A stretch of DNA of 64,000 nt from Hymenobacter siberiensis (GCF_018967845.1 NZ_JAHLZZ010000001.1:2046001-2110000); one strand, 5' to 3'; positions 16,235 through 26,432 are shown, counted from the first letter of the stretch. Program-made: numbers and translations. Notes: a model not told the origin generated them from the letters alone.

Positions 16235-19200
16235 ATGAAGTACTGGAAAGGAATTGAGGAACTGGAAAGCGCCCCGGAGTTCATGCAATCGGCCTTTGCC
16301 GAGTTCATGCCGGTAAAGGAAAGCCACGAGAGCAAAGACGATACCTCGGCTCCCCGCCGCGACTTCCTCAAGCTAATGGGTTTCGGCGTAGGTGCCGCCG
16401 TACTCGCTTCGTGCGAGACGCCGGTTATTAAGGCCATTCCGTATCTGAACAAGCCCGAGGAAATTGACCCGCTCATTTCCAACTTCTACGCTTCTACTTA
16501 CTTCATTGGCTCGGACTACAACGCCGTATTAGTAAAGGCCCGCGAAGGCCGGCCGATTAAGCTGGAAGGTAACCCCGAGTCGCCCATCACCAAAGGTGGT
16601 CTGTCGGCCCGCGCTCAGGCCGCCGTGTTGAGCCTTTACGACGGTGGTCGTTTGCAGCACTTTGCCATCAAAGGTCAGAAGGCCGAGATGAAGCAGGTGG
16701 ACCAGGAAATCCGTACGAAGCTGGCGGGTACCACGGGCCGCATTGCCATCGTGTCGCACACGATTATCAGCCCCAGCACGAAGAAGGCCATTGCCGAATT
16801 CGCAGCCCGCTACCCCAATACGACCCACGTCATGTATGATGCGCAGTCGGCCACCGGCCTGCTGCAAGCCAACGGCGGTGTGGTGCCCGGCTACGATTTC
16901 AGCAAAGCCAACGTCATCGTAAGCCTCGGTGCCGACTTCCTCGGTACTTGGATTTCGCCGGTAGAATATGCCAAGCAGTACGCAGTCAACCGTAAGGTGA
17001 GCACGGACAAGCGCACCATGTCGCGCCACTTCCAGTTCGAGACTGCCATGTCGCTCACCGGCTCCAATGCCGACGTGCGTGTGCCGGTGAAGCCTTCGGA
17101 GCAGGGTGCAATAGCACTCGCACTGTACAATGCCGTGGTAAGCGGCGGCAGCGTTTCGACTTCCGTTCCTTATGGTAAGCAACTGGCTACTGCTGCTGCT
17201 GAGTTGAAGGCAAGCGGCAGTGCCGGCCTCGTGGTTTCGGGTTCGAACGACCCGGCCGTGCAGTCGCTGGTTACTGCCATCAACCAGGCGCTCGGTAATG
17301 CTGGCACCACCATCGATGCCGCTTCGAGCAACGTGCGTCAGGGCGACGACGCTCGGATGGCCGCGCTGGTAAATGACATGAATAACGGCAGCGTAGGCGC
17401 TGTTATTTTCTACAATGCCAACCCGGTGTTCAACCACCCGATGGGCGACAAGGTGAAGGCGGGCATTGCCAAAGTGCCGCTCACCATCTCGTTCAACGAC
17501 CGTTTGGACGAAACCGGCAGCCTCTGCCAGTACGCTACCCCTGACAGCCACTGGCTGGAATCGTGGAACGACTTCGAGCCAAAAACTGGCTTCCTAAGCC
17601 TGTCTCAGCCGGTTATTACGCCACTGTTCACCACGCGTCAGGCTCAGGAAAGCCTGCTGCATTGGGCTGGTAACAATACGACTTACTACCGTTTCCTGCG
17701 CGCCAACTGGAGTGGTATCACCCCCACAGATGCTGCTTGGGATAAAGTGGTTCACGATGGTGTGGCTATGGGCACCGCCCTGCCCGCTGCTCCGGCCATG
17801 ACGGCTATGAGCGCCGCCGCCGCTGCCTCGCAGTTGAGCGGTGCCGCCAAGCAGAATGGCGTTGAGCTGGCCCTCTACGAAAAAGTAGGACTTAGTGCTG
17901 ATGGCTGCGGAGCTAACAACCCCTTCCTGCAGGAACTGCCTGACCCAATTTCGAAAGCAACCTGGGGTAACTATGTAGCCATACCCCGCGCCATGGCTAT
18001 TGCCAATAAGTGGGAGCAGGGCGACGTAGTAAAGGTGACGGCTAACGGCCACAGCATTGAGCTGCCCGTACTGATTCAGCCCGGCCAGACCAACGGCACC
18101 GTGAGCATCGCCCTCGGCTACGGCCGTACAATGGCTGGCAAAGCCGGTGATAGAGTAGGTGAAAATGCTGCTCCGCTGGCATTGATGGCTAATGGTATTC
18201 AGTACATGAACGTGGTGACACTGGAAAAGACCAGCGCAACCTCGCCCATCGCGCAGACCCAGACGCACCAGACGCTGATGGACCGCCGCCCGGTAGTGCA
18301 GGAGAACACGCTGGCCAATTACAAGAAGAATCCGAAAGAAGTAACTGAGTACGAAAAAGTTTTTACGCCCGATGGCTTGGAAGCGCCCAGCAAAGTATCG
18401 CTGTGGCAGGACTACCAGTACAACAACCACCACTGGGGCATGGCCGTGGACCTCAACTCGTGCATTGGCTGCGGCTCGTGCGTGATTGGGTGCCAGACCG
18501 AAAACAACACCGCCGTAGTGGGCAAGCAGCAGGTTATCAACCGCCGCGAGATGCACTGGATGCGTATCGACCGCTATTACAGCTCGGATACGCACAAGAG
18601 CGACTTCGATACCAAAGGCAAAGTGGCTACTTATGCTGCCATGGAAGACCCTTCGGAGAATCCGCAGGTTATTTTCCAGCCGATGATGTGTCAGCAGTGC
18701 AACCACGCACCCTGCGAAACGGTGTGCCCGGTACTGGCTACCACGCACAGCTCGGAAGGCCTCAACCAGATGACTTACAACCGTTGCATCGGCACGCGCT
18801 ACTGCGCCAACAACTGCCCGTACAAAGTGCGTCGCTTCAACTGGTTCTCGTACTACTCTAACGAGAAGTTCGAAATCGTGAACGGCCATATGTTCACTGA
18901 CCTTGGCCGTATGGTGCTGAACCCGGACGTAACGGTTCGTGCCCGCGGTGTGATGGAGAAATGCTCGTTCTGCGTGCAGCGCATTCAACTCGGTAAGCTC
19001 GAAGCCAAAAAGCAGAAGCGCCGCCCGGTTGATGGCGAGATTGTAACCGCCTGCGCCCAGTCGTGCCCCACCGATGCCATCGTGTTCGGTGATATGAAAG
19101 ACCCTAAAAGCCGTATCAGCAAGCTCCTCCGTCGCGAAGATGGTGAGCGCGCTTTCCACTCGCTCGACTCCATCAACGTGCAGCCGAACGTGACGTACCT

Positions 19201-19249
19201 GACTAAGATTCGGAATTCCGAGTCGGAGTTCTTTAGCAAAGAAGCTTAA
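16235..19249 (+). CDS. actB: Alternative complex III iron-sulfur/molybdopterin-like subunit ActB
   Basis: The 1004-residue protein fuses a molybdopterin-oxidoreductase-like part (ActB1) to a four-cluster ferredoxin-like part (ActB2). A twin-arginine-like segment APRRDFLKLMGFGVGAAV lies near residues 39-56, so folded export by the Tat system is expected. Cysteine clusters start near residue 743 (CIGCGSCVIGC), followed by CQQCNHAPCETVCP, CIGTRYCANNCP and CSFCVQ...CAQSCP (near 940). In solved complexes the ActB1 domain lacks molybdenum and ActB2 binds the Fe-S clusters that pass electrons from quinol to ActA. The gene is 98 bases downstream of actA and 24 bases upstream of actC. Confidence 0.95.
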   Translation: MKYWKGIEELESAPEFMQSAFAEFMPVKESHESKDDTSAPRRDFLKLMGFGVGAAVLASCETPVIKAIPYLNKPEEIDPLISNFYASTYFIGSDYNAVLVKAREGRPIKLEGNPESPITKGGLSARAQAAVLSLYDGGRLQHFAIKGQKAEMKQVDQEIRTKLAGTTGRIAIVSHTIISPSTKKAIAEFAARYPNTTHVMYDAQSATGLLQANGGVVPGYDFSKANVIVSLGADFLGTWISPVEYAKQYAVNRKVSTDKRTMSRHFQFETAMSLTGSNADVRVPVKPSEQGAIALALYNAVVSGGSVSTSVPYGKQLATAAAELKASGSAGLVVSGSNDPAVQSLVTAINQALGNAGTTIDAASSNVRQGDDARMAALVNDMNNGSVGAVIFYNANPVFNHPMGDKVKAGIAKVPLTISFNDRLDETGSLCQYATPDSHWLESWNDFEPKTGFLSLSQPVITPLFTTRQAQESLLHWAGNNTTYYRFLRANWSGITPTDAAWDKVVHDGVAMGTALPAAPAMTAMSAAAAASQLSGAAKQNGVELALYEKVGLSADGCGANNPFLQELPDPISKATWGNYVAIPRAMAIANKWEQGDVVKVTANGHSIELPVLIQPGQTNGTVSIALGYGRTMAGKAGDRVGENAAPLALMANGIQYMNVVTLEKTSATSPIAQTQTHQTLMDRRPVVQENTLANYKKNPKEVTEYEKVFTPDGLEAPSKVSLWQDYQYNNHHWGMAVDLNSCIGCGSCVIGCQTENNTAVVGKQQVINRREMHWMRIDRYYSSDTHKSDFDTKGKVATYAAMEDPSENPQVIFQPMMCQQCNHAPCETVCPVLATTHSSEGLNQMTYNRCIGTRYCANNCPYKVRRFNWFSYYSNEKFEIVNGHMFTDLGRMVLNPDVTVRARGVMEKCSFCVQRIQLGKLEAKKQKRRPVDGEIVTACAQSCPTDAIVFGDMKDPKSRISKLLRREDGERAFHSLDSINVQPNVTYLTKIRNSESEFFSKEA

Positions 19250-19273
19250 GAAAACGCTTAATCTATATCAATT

Positions 19274-20728
19274 ATGCAGCACGTATCAGCCGTACGCGAG
19301 CCGCTCGTAACTGGCGGTAAGACGTTACACGACGTAACGCAAGACATCTGCTATCAGGTAGAAGCCAAGCCCAACCTCCGTTGGATGGCTGCTCTGAGCG
19401 TGGCGCTGTTCTTTCTGGGAGTGTTCTTCTACTCCGTATACCGCACCGTATGGTACGGCATCGGCGAGTGGGGCCTGAACAAAACCGTGAACTGGGCCTG
19501 GGACATCACCAACTTCGTGTGGTGGGTAGGTATCGGCCACGCCGGTACGCTGATTTCGGCGGTACTGCTGTTGTTCCGTCAGAAATGGCGGAGCTCCATC
19601 AACCGCGCCGCCGAAGCCATGACCATCTTCGCCGTAATCTGCGCCGCCATGTTCCCGGTATTGCACATGGGTCGTCCATGGTTGGCATTCTACGTATTCC
19701 CATTGCAAAACACGCTGGGTTCGCTGTGGGCCAACTTTAACTCGCCGCTGCTCTGGGACGTATTCGCCATCTCGACCTACTTCACCGTGTCGCTGGTGTT
19801 CTGGTACATTGGTCTGATTCCTGACTTCGCTTCGATTCGTGACCGTGCCAAGGGGCCTATCGCCAAGTTCAGCTACTCTATGCTGAGCTTCGGCTGGAAA
19901 GGCTCGGCCAAAGCCTGGTCGCGTTACGAAACGGTTTCGCTGATTCTGGCTGGTGTTTCGACCCCGCTGGTACTCTCGGTACACACCATTGTATCGATGG
20001 ACTTTGCTACCTCGGTAGTACCGGGCTGGCACACCACCATCTTCCCGCCCTACTTCGTAGCTGGTGCAATCTTCTCGGGTTTCGCTATGGTGCTTACCCT
20101 GATGCTGATTACCCGTGTGGTTTTCCGCCTCGAAGATTACATCACGCTGGAGCATATCGCTCTCATGAACAAAATCATGATGGTAACCGGCTCCATCGTG
20201 GGTGTGGCTTACATCACGGAATTCTTTATCGCCTGGTACTCGCAGGTTGAATTTGAGCAGTACGCTTTCATCAACCGCGCTACCGGCCCTTACTGGTGGG
20301 CTTACGCTTCGATGATGACCTGCAACGTAATTACGCCGCAGTTGGTGTGGTTCCGCCGCGTACGCTACAGCATTCCGCTCACGTTCGCACTGTCGATTGT
20401 GGTTAACATCGGCATGTGGTTCGAGCGCTTTGTAATCATCGTGACCTCGCTGCACCGCGACTACCTGCCGTCGAGCTGGGCAATGTTCTCGCCTACGATT
20501 ATCGATATCGGCCTGTACGTTGGTACGCTCGGCCTGTTCTTCACGCTGTTCCTGCTCTTTGCTAAGTTCTTCCCTGTGATTAACATGGCCGAGGTGAAAG
20601 CCATCTTGAAGTACACCGTTGATAACGGTCCGACTTACAATCCCTCAAAGGCGCACCACGCCCCTGTTCAAACTTCTACGCCAGGTGTGCCTGCTTCGGC
20701 TCCCGTAACTTATAACCAGCATGACTAA
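19274..20728 (+). CDS. actC: Alternative complex III NrfD-like quinol-binding subunit ActC
   Basis: The 484-residue polytopic protein has about ten hydrophobic helices, beginning WMAALSVALFFLGVFFYSVY and including FVWWVGIGHAGTLISAVLLL, the region holding the conserved His of the NrfD/PsrC family. ActC is a membrane subunit that forms the quinol-binding site and possibly a proton path. The first part is cytoplasmic or periplasmic and charged. The C-terminal tail is Pro/Ala/Thr-rich. The last eight bases overlap the actD start, which suggests translational coupling. Confidence 0.95.
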   Translation: MQHVSAVREPLVTGGKTLHDVTQDICYQVEAKPNLRWMAALSVALFFLGVFFYSVYRTVWYGIGEWGLNKTVNWAWDITNFVWWVGIGHAGTLISAVLLLFRQKWRSSINRAAEAMTIFAVICAAMFPVLHMGRPWLAFYVFPLQNTLGSLWANFNSPLLWDVFAISTYFTVSLVFWYIGLIPDFASIRDRAKGPIAKFSYSMLSFGWKGSAKAWSRYETVSLILAGVSTPLVLSVHTIVSMDFATSVVPGWHTTIFPPYFVAGAIFSGFAMVLTLMLITRVVFRLEDYITLEHIALMNKIMMVTGSIVGVAYITEFFIAWYSQVEFEQYAFINRATGPYWWAYASMMTCNVITPQLVWFRRVRYSIPLTFALSIVVNIGMWFERFVIIVTSLHRDYLPSSWAMFSPTIIDIGLYVGTLGLFFTLFLLFAKFFPVINMAEVKAILKYTVDNGPTYNPSKAHHAPVQTSTPGVPASAPVTYNQHD

Positions 20729-21248
20729 GCGCTTCGCCCTTGGCATCTTCGAAGACGAGGATGTACTGCTGCACGCCGTTGAGAACGTGCGCGCTGCCGG
20801 TGTGAAAATCCACGACGTATTTTCGCCCTATCCGGTGCACGGCATTGACGATGCGCTCGGCATCGAACGTTCGCGCCTGCCTATTGCTGCCTTCTTCTTT
20901 GGCATGACGGGCCTGGCTTTTTCACTGTGGATGCAGATTTACATGCTCGGTTTCGACTGGCCGATGATTATCGGTGGTAAGCCGCACATTTCACTGCCCG
21001 CCTTTGTACCGGTGGCTTTCGAATTGACGGTGTTCTTCACCTGTCACGGCATGGCTATTACCTTCTTCACAATTACGGGTTTGTATCCGCGCTTTAAGGT
21101 GCCGGTGATGGACGTACGCGCCACCGACGACAAGTTCGTAATGGCCATCGAACTGGATGAAACCAGCTCGCAATTTCCCCGGCTGACCCAGCTGCTGCGC
21201 GAGAACGGCGCTTCGGAAGTCAACCAAAAAGAAATGACCAACAACTAA
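20721..21248 (+). CDS. actD: Alternative complex III subunit ActD (DUF3341)
   Basis: The 175-residue product starts MTKRFALGIFEDEDVLLHAVENVRAAGVKIHDVFSPYPVHGID, the typical DUF3341 N-terminal soluble domain, followed by two membrane helices (about residues 54-76 and 90-115). ActD stabilises the membrane part of alternative complex III. The gene overlaps actC by 8 bases and its stop codon overlaps the actE start (taatg), so actC, actD and actE are tightly coupled. Confidence 0.94.
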   Translation: MTKRFALGIFEDEDVLLHAVENVRAAGVKIHDVFSPYPVHGIDDALGIERSRLPIAAFFFGMTGLAFSLWMQIYMLGFDWPMIIGGKPHISLPAFVPVAFELTVFFTCHGMAITFFTITGLYPRFKVPVMDVRATDDKFVMAIELDETSSQFPRLTQLLRENGASEVNQKEMTNN

Positions 21249-21997
21249 TGATGCATCCGCTGACCCTGAGCCTGCGCGTTTCGGCGCTGCTGCTGTCCCT
21301 GGGACTGGCCACCACGGCCTGCACCCACGACGGAAACGACCCCGGCGTACAATATGCCCCGGAGATGTACGAATCCATCCCCTACGAGCCCTTGCGCCAG
21401 ACCACGTTTAACACCGTGAATTCGTTTGGTATCAACGAGCGCACTCCTGCCAACGGAACTGTGCCCCGTGGTAAGCTCAACTATTTCGACCACATCCCGA
21501 AGGATAGTGTACGAATTGCGGAGCGGGTGCTTCACAACCCTTATGCATATACCAAGGCTAACTTGGAAGAAGGCAAAGTGCTCTACACGCGCATTTGCTC
21601 GCACTGCCACGGTGAGCAAGGCAATGGCCAGGGTCCGGTTGGTATTATCTTCAAAGGTGTGCCAAACTACTCGGCTGGTGCTTATAAGACGATGAATGAT
21701 GGCCACATCTATCACGTCATCCAGTGGGGCCGCAACCGCATGATGCCCCACGGCTCGCAGGTGAATCCCGAAGAGCGGTGGAAAATTGCCATGTATGTGC
21801 ACGTTCTGCAACTTGGAGAAGGCCCTGATGCACTCAGCAAGCTGATTTCTAAAGGCCCGACCAATACGACTACCAGCGACTCGACTGAAACGAAAGATGC
21901 CACCAACACTGCCCCCGTAGGGCAGGCACAGGCTGGCACCGGAGCTGAAACCCCCGGCGAAGGCAAAACCCAAGCAACTAACGGCACCGCCAACTAA
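21248..21997 (+). CDS. actE: Alternative complex III monoheme cytochrome c ActE
   Basis: The 249-residue lipoprotein has a lipobox ending TTAC (Cys25) and one heme c motif, CSHCH, near residue 117, with a likely distal Met in RNRMMPHGSQV. ActE is the monoheme cytochrome that accepts electrons from the pentaheme ActA and passes them to the oxidase. The C-terminal 50 residues are Thr/Ala/Gly-rich and probably disordered. The start overlaps the actD stop by one base, and actF begins 6 bases after its stop. Confidence 0.94.
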   Translation: MMHPLTLSLRVSALLLSLGLATTACTHDGNDPGVQYAPEMYESIPYEPLRQTTFNTVNSFGINERTPANGTVPRGKLNYFDHIPKDSVRIAERVLHNPYAYTKANLEEGKVLYTRICSHCHGEQGNGQGPVGIIFKGVPNYSAGAYKTMNDGHIYHVIQWGRNRMMPHGSQVNPEERWKIAMYVHVLQLGEGPDALSKLISKGPTNTTTSDSTETKDATNTAPVGQAQAGTGAETPGEGKTQATNGTAN

Positions 21998-22003
21998 CGC
22001 ACT

Positions 22004-23314
22004 ATGGCAACTCTGACGCACCACGAAAGCGCCACGGCTGAACAGCTCGTCGTTACGGATGGCGCCCGTAAAACATTTATTGCCATCATCGTCACCGGTG
22101 TGGTATTACTCATTATTGGTATCCTGGCTCAGGTAATGGGCTGGGGGGCAGCCGAGCATAGCGAAGCTGCAGGTCATGCAGCCGCTGCGCACAGTGCCGC
22201 CCATGAAGAGGGTAGTTCCGTGTTGGTTAAGCGCGTGCTTGTAAGCCTCTGGCACAGCAACCTGTTTTTCCTAGGCGTGTCCACCGTTGGTACGGTGTTC
22301 ATGGCCATCAACTACGTAGCTTACGCTGGCTGGTCGGTAATGGTGAAGCGCATTTCCGAAGCCCTCAGCGCCTGGGTTATTCCGGGTGGTGTGATTATGC
22401 TTATTGTTTTTCTGGTTGGTCGTCACGACATTTTCCACTGGACCCACGAGGGTATCATGGATAAAGGCAGCCCGAACTACGATGCTATCATCGCCGGCAA
22501 AAGCGGTTTCCTGAACCTGCCTTTCTACCTCATCCGCACTATCATCTACATCGGTATCTGGGCTTACTTCAGCTGGAAGTTGCGTCGGCTGTCGCTGCAA
22601 GAGGACCTTAATGGTGGTACCGTTTGGTTTCACAAAAGCATCAATGCTTCAGCGCTGTTTCTGGTACTGTACGCGGTTACTTCGTCGATGTCGGCCTGGG
22701 ACTGGGTGATGTCAGTTGATACTCACTGGTTCAGCACCATGTTCGGCTGGTACGTTTTCGCTTCGTGGTGGGTATCCGGCATTGCAGCTATTGCACTGAC
22801 TGCGATTTTCCTGAAGCAAGCTGGTTACCTGCGCGCCTTGAACGCCAGCCATATCCACGACCTGGGTAAGCTGATGTTTGGTTTCAGCATTTTCTGGACC
22901 TATGTATGGTTCTCGCAGTTCATGTTGATTTGGTATGCAAACCTTCCCGAGGAAGCCGTTTACTTTAATCAGCGCCTCGGTGGCTTTGAAGGCCGCTACA
23001 CTTTCCTGTTCTTCTTCAATATCGCAATCAACTTCGTTTTCCCCTTCCTGGGGTTGATGACCCGCGATGCGAAGCGCCAGATGATTATCATGAAAATCGT
23101 TGCCATCGCCATTTTGTGTGGCCACTGGTCCGACTTTTATTTGATGCTGATGCCGGGCACTTTGCGTGGTGATAATGGGTTCTTGATTGAGATTGGTATT
23201 GCTGCAATCTTCCTTGGGGCGTTCCTCATCTTGTTTACGCGTCGTCTGGCTTCGGCTTCTTTGGTACCGGTTAATCACCCGTTCCTCGACGAGAGCATTC
23301 ACCACACTACCTAG
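22004..23314 (+). CDS. actF: Alternative complex III membrane subunit ActF
   Basis: The 436-residue polytopic protein carries about ten membrane helices and belongs with the ActF/NrfD-like group that pairs with ActC in alternative complex III. Recognisable parts are VKRVLVSLWHSNLFFLGVSTVGTVF, VGRHDIFHWTHEGIMDKGSPNYDAIIAGKSGFLN and SAWDWVMSVDTHWFSTMFGWYVFASWWVSG. It is the last act gene and is followed after 84 bases by coxB on the same strand. That spacing places complex III and its terminal oxidase in one transcription unit, in line with the alternative complex III-oxidase supercomplexes known in Bacteroidota. Confidence 0.94.
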   Translation: MATLTHHESATAEQLVVTDGARKTFIAIIVTGVVLLIIGILAQVMGWGAAEHSEAAGHAAAAHSAAHEEGSSVLVKRVLVSLWHSNLFFLGVSTVGTVFMAINYVAYAGWSVMVKRISEALSAWVIPGGVIMLIVFLVGRHDIFHWTHEGIMDKGSPNYDAIIAGKSGFLNLPFYLIRTIIYIGIWAYFSWKLRRLSLQEDLNGGTVWFHKSINASALFLVLYAVTSSMSAWDWVMSVDTHWFSTMFGWYVFASWWVSGIAAIALTAIFLKQAGYLRALNASHIHDLGKLMFGFSIFWTYVWFSQFMLIWYANLPEEAVYFNQRLGGFEGRYTFLFFFNIAINFVFPFLGLMTRDAKRQMIIMKIVAIAILCGHWSDFYLMLMPGTLRGDNGFLIEIGIAAIFLGAFLILFTRRLASASLVPVNHPFLDESIHHTT

Positions 23315-23325
23315 AATTTAGATTG

Positions 23326-23369
23326 AAGAACTGAGCGCAGGCTGATAACAAAATCTGCGCTCAGTTCTT
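23326..23369. repeat. Dyad spacer between actF and coxB
   Basis: A perfect 15-bp stem (aagaactgagcgcag at 23326-23340, with 23355-23369) has a 14-base loop. It is followed by degenerate units (aatacttagtactcaatact) up to the coxB ATG at 23399. Confidence 0.7.
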
Positions 23370-23398
23370 AATACTTAGTACTCAATACTAAAAACTCA

Positions 23399-24472
23399 AT
23401 GACTGCTCTTACCATTTTGCTGGTGTCGGTGCTGCTGTTGGTCGTATTCGGCCTGCTGTTTCGCCTGCAGATTTTTACCTCTATATTCTCGGGTACTTTC
23501 ACCCGCGATATTGGCACTAGCAATAGCGTTAACGCTATTCTAATGCTGGTTTTCATGATTGGCGGGGGCGCGTGGTTTGCTTATTCGTTTGTTGAAAACT
23601 TCAGTAAGATGAATCCTCCCATTGCTTCCGTACACGGCCATCAGATGGAGCATATGTTCTGGATTACGATGACAGTGATTGGGGTAGCATTTGCTATCAC
23701 TCAGGTGTTGCTTTTCTGGTATGCTTATAAGTACCAGCACAAGGAAGGCCGTCGGGCTTATTTCTTTGCGCACAACAACACGATTGAGGTTATCTGGACG
23801 ATTATCCCGGCCATTGTAATGGCTTCGCTGATTTTCGCTGGTTGGAAAGCATGGACCCGTATTACTGGTCCGGCTCCCAAAAACTCGGTGGTAGTGGAAG
23901 TAATGGGCAAGCAGTTTAACTGGTTGGTACGTTACCCCGGCCGCGACATGAAACTGGGTGTTATCAATTACCGCATGATTGATGCGGTGAATGAGTGGGG
24001 CTTTGACCTGAGCGATAAGTCTTCGCTTGACGACTTCACTACCAACGAAATTCACGTTCCTAAAGGCGTTCCGGTTTTGATTAAGATTCGCTCGCGCGAC
24101 GTGCTGCACGCCGTTTATATGCCGCACTTCCGCGTGCAGATGTACGCAGTGCCCGGTATGCCGACCCGTTTCTGGTTCACGCCGACCACCACCACCGATG
24201 AGATGCGCGCTAAGCTGGGCAACCCCAAGTTCAACTATGAGCTGGCTTGCAACCAGGTGTGCGGTGGTAGCCACTTCGCTATGAAGGCAACCGTGATTGT
24301 AGATGAGCCGGACGATTACCAGAACTGGTACGCCGCTCAGCAATCATTTGCTCAAAAAAACCCAGATGTGTTGGCTGCTTTCAAACAGAAGGTCAAATCG
24401 ATGGTTACTCCCGTAGCCACCGCGCCTCAGGAAAAAGAAGCTGCTCCCGTGCCTTTGGCTGCTTCTTACTAA
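23399..24472 (+). CDS. coxB: Cytochrome c oxidase subunit II
   Basis: Subunit II holds the binuclear CuA centre that receives electrons from cytochrome c or alternative complex III. The 357-residue protein has an N-terminal extra helix (MTALTILLVSVLLLVVFGLL), the two usual membrane helices, the NNTIEVIWTIIPAIVM segment and the CuA motif C284-NQV-C288-GGS-H292-FA-M295, with His in SRDVLHAVY. The residue two after the first Cys is Gln rather than the common Glu, which is acceptable because that ligand uses its backbone. No cytochrome c domain is fused at the C-terminus, so the nearby ActA and ActE hemes probably supply electrons. The C-terminal tail is Ala/Pro/Glu-rich. Confidence 0.94.
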   Translation: MTALTILLVSVLLLVVFGLLFRLQIFTSIFSGTFTRDIGTSNSVNAILMLVFMIGGGAWFAYSFVENFSKMNPPIASVHGHQMEHMFWITMTVIGVAFAITQVLLFWYAYKYQHKEGRRAYFFAHNNTIEVIWTIIPAIVMASLIFAGWKAWTRITGPAPKNSVVVEVMGKQFNWLVRYPGRDMKLGVINYRMIDAVNEWGFDLSDKSSLDDFTTNEIHVPKGVPVLIKIRSRDVLHAVYMPHFRVQMYAVPGMPTRFWFTPTTTTDEMRAKLGNPKFNYELACNQVCGGSHFAMKATVIVDEPDDYQNWYAAQQSFAQKNPDVLAAFKQKVKSMVTPVATAPQEKEAAPVPLAASY

Positions 24473-24494
24473 TAACTACTAACGGTATTCTGCT

Positions 24495-26387
24495 ATGTCA
24501 GACATGACACCCAAACCAAATCTTTCTCCAGGCGTGCAAACGCAGGGCGGTATTGGTTCCGCTCCGGTGCCGGCTATCGAGCACGGCGACCACCTGTTAC
24601 ACGATGACCACGAGCACGAGCACCACGACCAGCACTGGATGTGGAAGTACGTGTTCAGTCAGGACCACAAGCAGATTGCCAAGCAGTACCTGATTACGGG
24701 TATGCTGTGGGCCATCATTGGTGGTACTCTCTCGAGCTTATTCCGTTTGCAGCTTGGCTGGCCCGAAGGCACGATGGAGTGGTTGAAACCCGTTCTCGGT
24801 GGCTGGATTCAGGCTGGTAAGTTGAACCCTGAGTTTTACCTTGCACTGGTAACGATGCACGGTACTATCATGGTATTCTTCGTGCTGACTGCCGGTTTGA
24901 GCGGTACCTTCTCAAACTTCCTGATTCCGCTGCAAGTGGGTGCCCGCGACATGGCTTCGGGCTTCATGAACATGCTCTCGTACTGGTTCTTCTTCCTGTC
25001 GAGCATTATCATGTTCTCCTCGCTGTTTATTGAAACCGGTCCAGCAGCAGCTGGCTGGACAATCTACCCGCCGCTGAGTGCATTGCCGCAGGCCATTCCC
25101 GGCTCCGGCGCTGGCATGACGCTGTGGTTGGTGAGCATGGTGTTCTTCATCGTGTCGCAGCTGCTGGGTGGTGTAAACTACGTGACCACGGTTATCAACA
25201 TGCGTACCCGTGGTATGAGCATGAGCAAGCTGCCGCTTACCATTTGGGCTTTCTTTCTGACTGCCATTCTGGGTATCCTCGCGTTCCCGGTCCTGTTCGC
25301 GGCTGCTTTGCTGCTGGTGTTCGACCGTTCCTTCGGTACCTCTTTCTTCCTGTCGGACATCTACATTGCCGGTCAGGCATTGAGTAACCAGGGCGGTTCG
25401 CCGGTATTGTTCCAGCACTTGTTCTGGTTCCTGGGGCACCCCGAGGTATATATCGTAATCATGCCTGCTATGGGTATGGTATCGGAAGTTCTGGCCACTA
25501 ATGCTCGTAAGCCCATCTTCGGCTACCGCGCCATGATTGGTTCGCTGATTGGTATCTCGCTGCTGTCGTTCGTTGTGTGGGCTCACCACATGTTCGTAAC
25601 GGGAATGAACCCCTTCCTAGGCTCAGTATTCATGTTCTTGACGCTGATTATCGCTGTGCCTTCGGGTGTGAAGGTATTCAACTGGCTGGCTACGCTCTGG
25701 CGCGGTAATATCCGTTTCACGGCGGCCATGTTGTTCTCTATTGGTTTTGTATCGCTGTTTATCTCGGGTGGCCTCACGGGTATCATTCTCGGTAATGCAA
25801 CGCTGGATATCCAGATGCACAACACCTATTTCGTGGTTGCTCACTTCCACTTGGTAATGGGTAGCGCGGCATTCTTCGGCTTGTTTGCCGGTGTTTATCA
25901 CTGGTTTCCCAAGATGTTCGGCCGTATGATGGACGAGAAGCTGGGTTACATCCACTTCTGGCTCACGTTCGCTGGTGTGTATCTGATATTCATGCCGATG
26001 CACTATGTAGGTATTGCCGGTTTCCCCCGTCGTTACTATGCCTGGACTGGATTTGATGCTTTCTCGCAATTCGCGGATATGAACAAGTTCATCTCGGTTG
26101 CGGCCATCATCACTTTCTTCGGCCAGTTTATTTTCATCTTCAACTTCTTCTACAGCATCTTCCGTGGCCGCCGGGCTACGGAGAATCCTTGGAACTCGAA
26201 TACGCTGGAGTGGACGACACCAGTAGTACCCGGCCACGGCAACTGGCCCGGCGAGATTCCAGCGGTATATCGCTGGCCCTACGACTACAGCAAGCCCGGT
26301 TCGGATGTGGACTTTATCCCCCAGAACGTACCGTACTCGCAAACGCAGTCGTCTAACCTGCCCTATGAGCAGGAGTTGGCTGATTAG
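24495..26387 (+). CDS. coxA: Cytochrome c oxidase subunit I
   Basis: Catalytic subunit of the heme-copper oxidase. The 630-residue protein shows all metal ligands: H122 (low-spin heme) in TMHGTIMVFF, H315 of CuB in GHPEVY with the cross-linking Tyr319, H364 and H365 (CuB) in AHHMFV, and H450 and H452 (hemes a3 and a) in VVAHFHLVMG. The E in GHPEV is the proton-channel glutamate of A-type oxidases. A long N-terminal extension is rich in His, Asp and Glu (HGDHLLHDDHEHEHHDQHW, about residues 31-51) and may bind metal; it is a family feature in Bacteroidota. The gene is 22 bases after coxB and is followed by a strong terminator. Confidence 0.95.
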   Translation: MSDMTPKPNLSPGVQTQGGIGSAPVPAIEHGDHLLHDDHEHEHHDQHWMWKYVFSQDHKQIAKQYLITGMLWAIIGGTLSSLFRLQLGWPEGTMEWLKPVLGGWIQAGKLNPEFYLALVTMHGTIMVFFVLTAGLSGTFSNFLIPLQVGARDMASGFMNMLSYWFFFLSSIIMFSSLFIETGPAAAGWTIYPPLSALPQAIPGSGAGMTLWLVSMVFFIVSQLLGGVNYVTTVINMRTRGMSMSKLPLTIWAFFLTAILGILAFPVLFAAALLLVFDRSFGTSFFLSDIYIAGQALSNQGGSPVLFQHLFWFLGHPEVYIVIMPAMGMVSEVLATNARKPIFGYRAMIGSLIGISLLSFVVWAHHMFVTGMNPFLGSVFMFLTLIIAVPSGVKVFNWLATLWRGNIRFTAAMLFSIGFVSLFISGGLTGIILGNATLDIQMHNTYFVVAHFHLVMGSAAFFGLFAGVYHWFPKMFGRMMDEKLGYIHFWLTFAGVYLIFMPMHYVGIAGFPRRYYAWTGFDAFSQFADMNKFISVAAIITFFGQFIFIFNFFYSIFRGRRATENPWNSNTLEWTTPVVPGHGNWPGEIPAVYRWPYDYSKPGSDVDFIPQNVPYSQTQSSNLPYEQELAD

Positions 26388-26432
26388 TTAGCAAAAGCCT
26401 GATTAACCAAGCTACTTGGTAAAGTCCCGAAG

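Noticed and set aside
16529..17551. Long minus-strand frame, and similar ones at 17594-19159 and 19325-20455
   Set aside because: They run antisense to actB and actC, have no domain pattern, and arise from codon bias.
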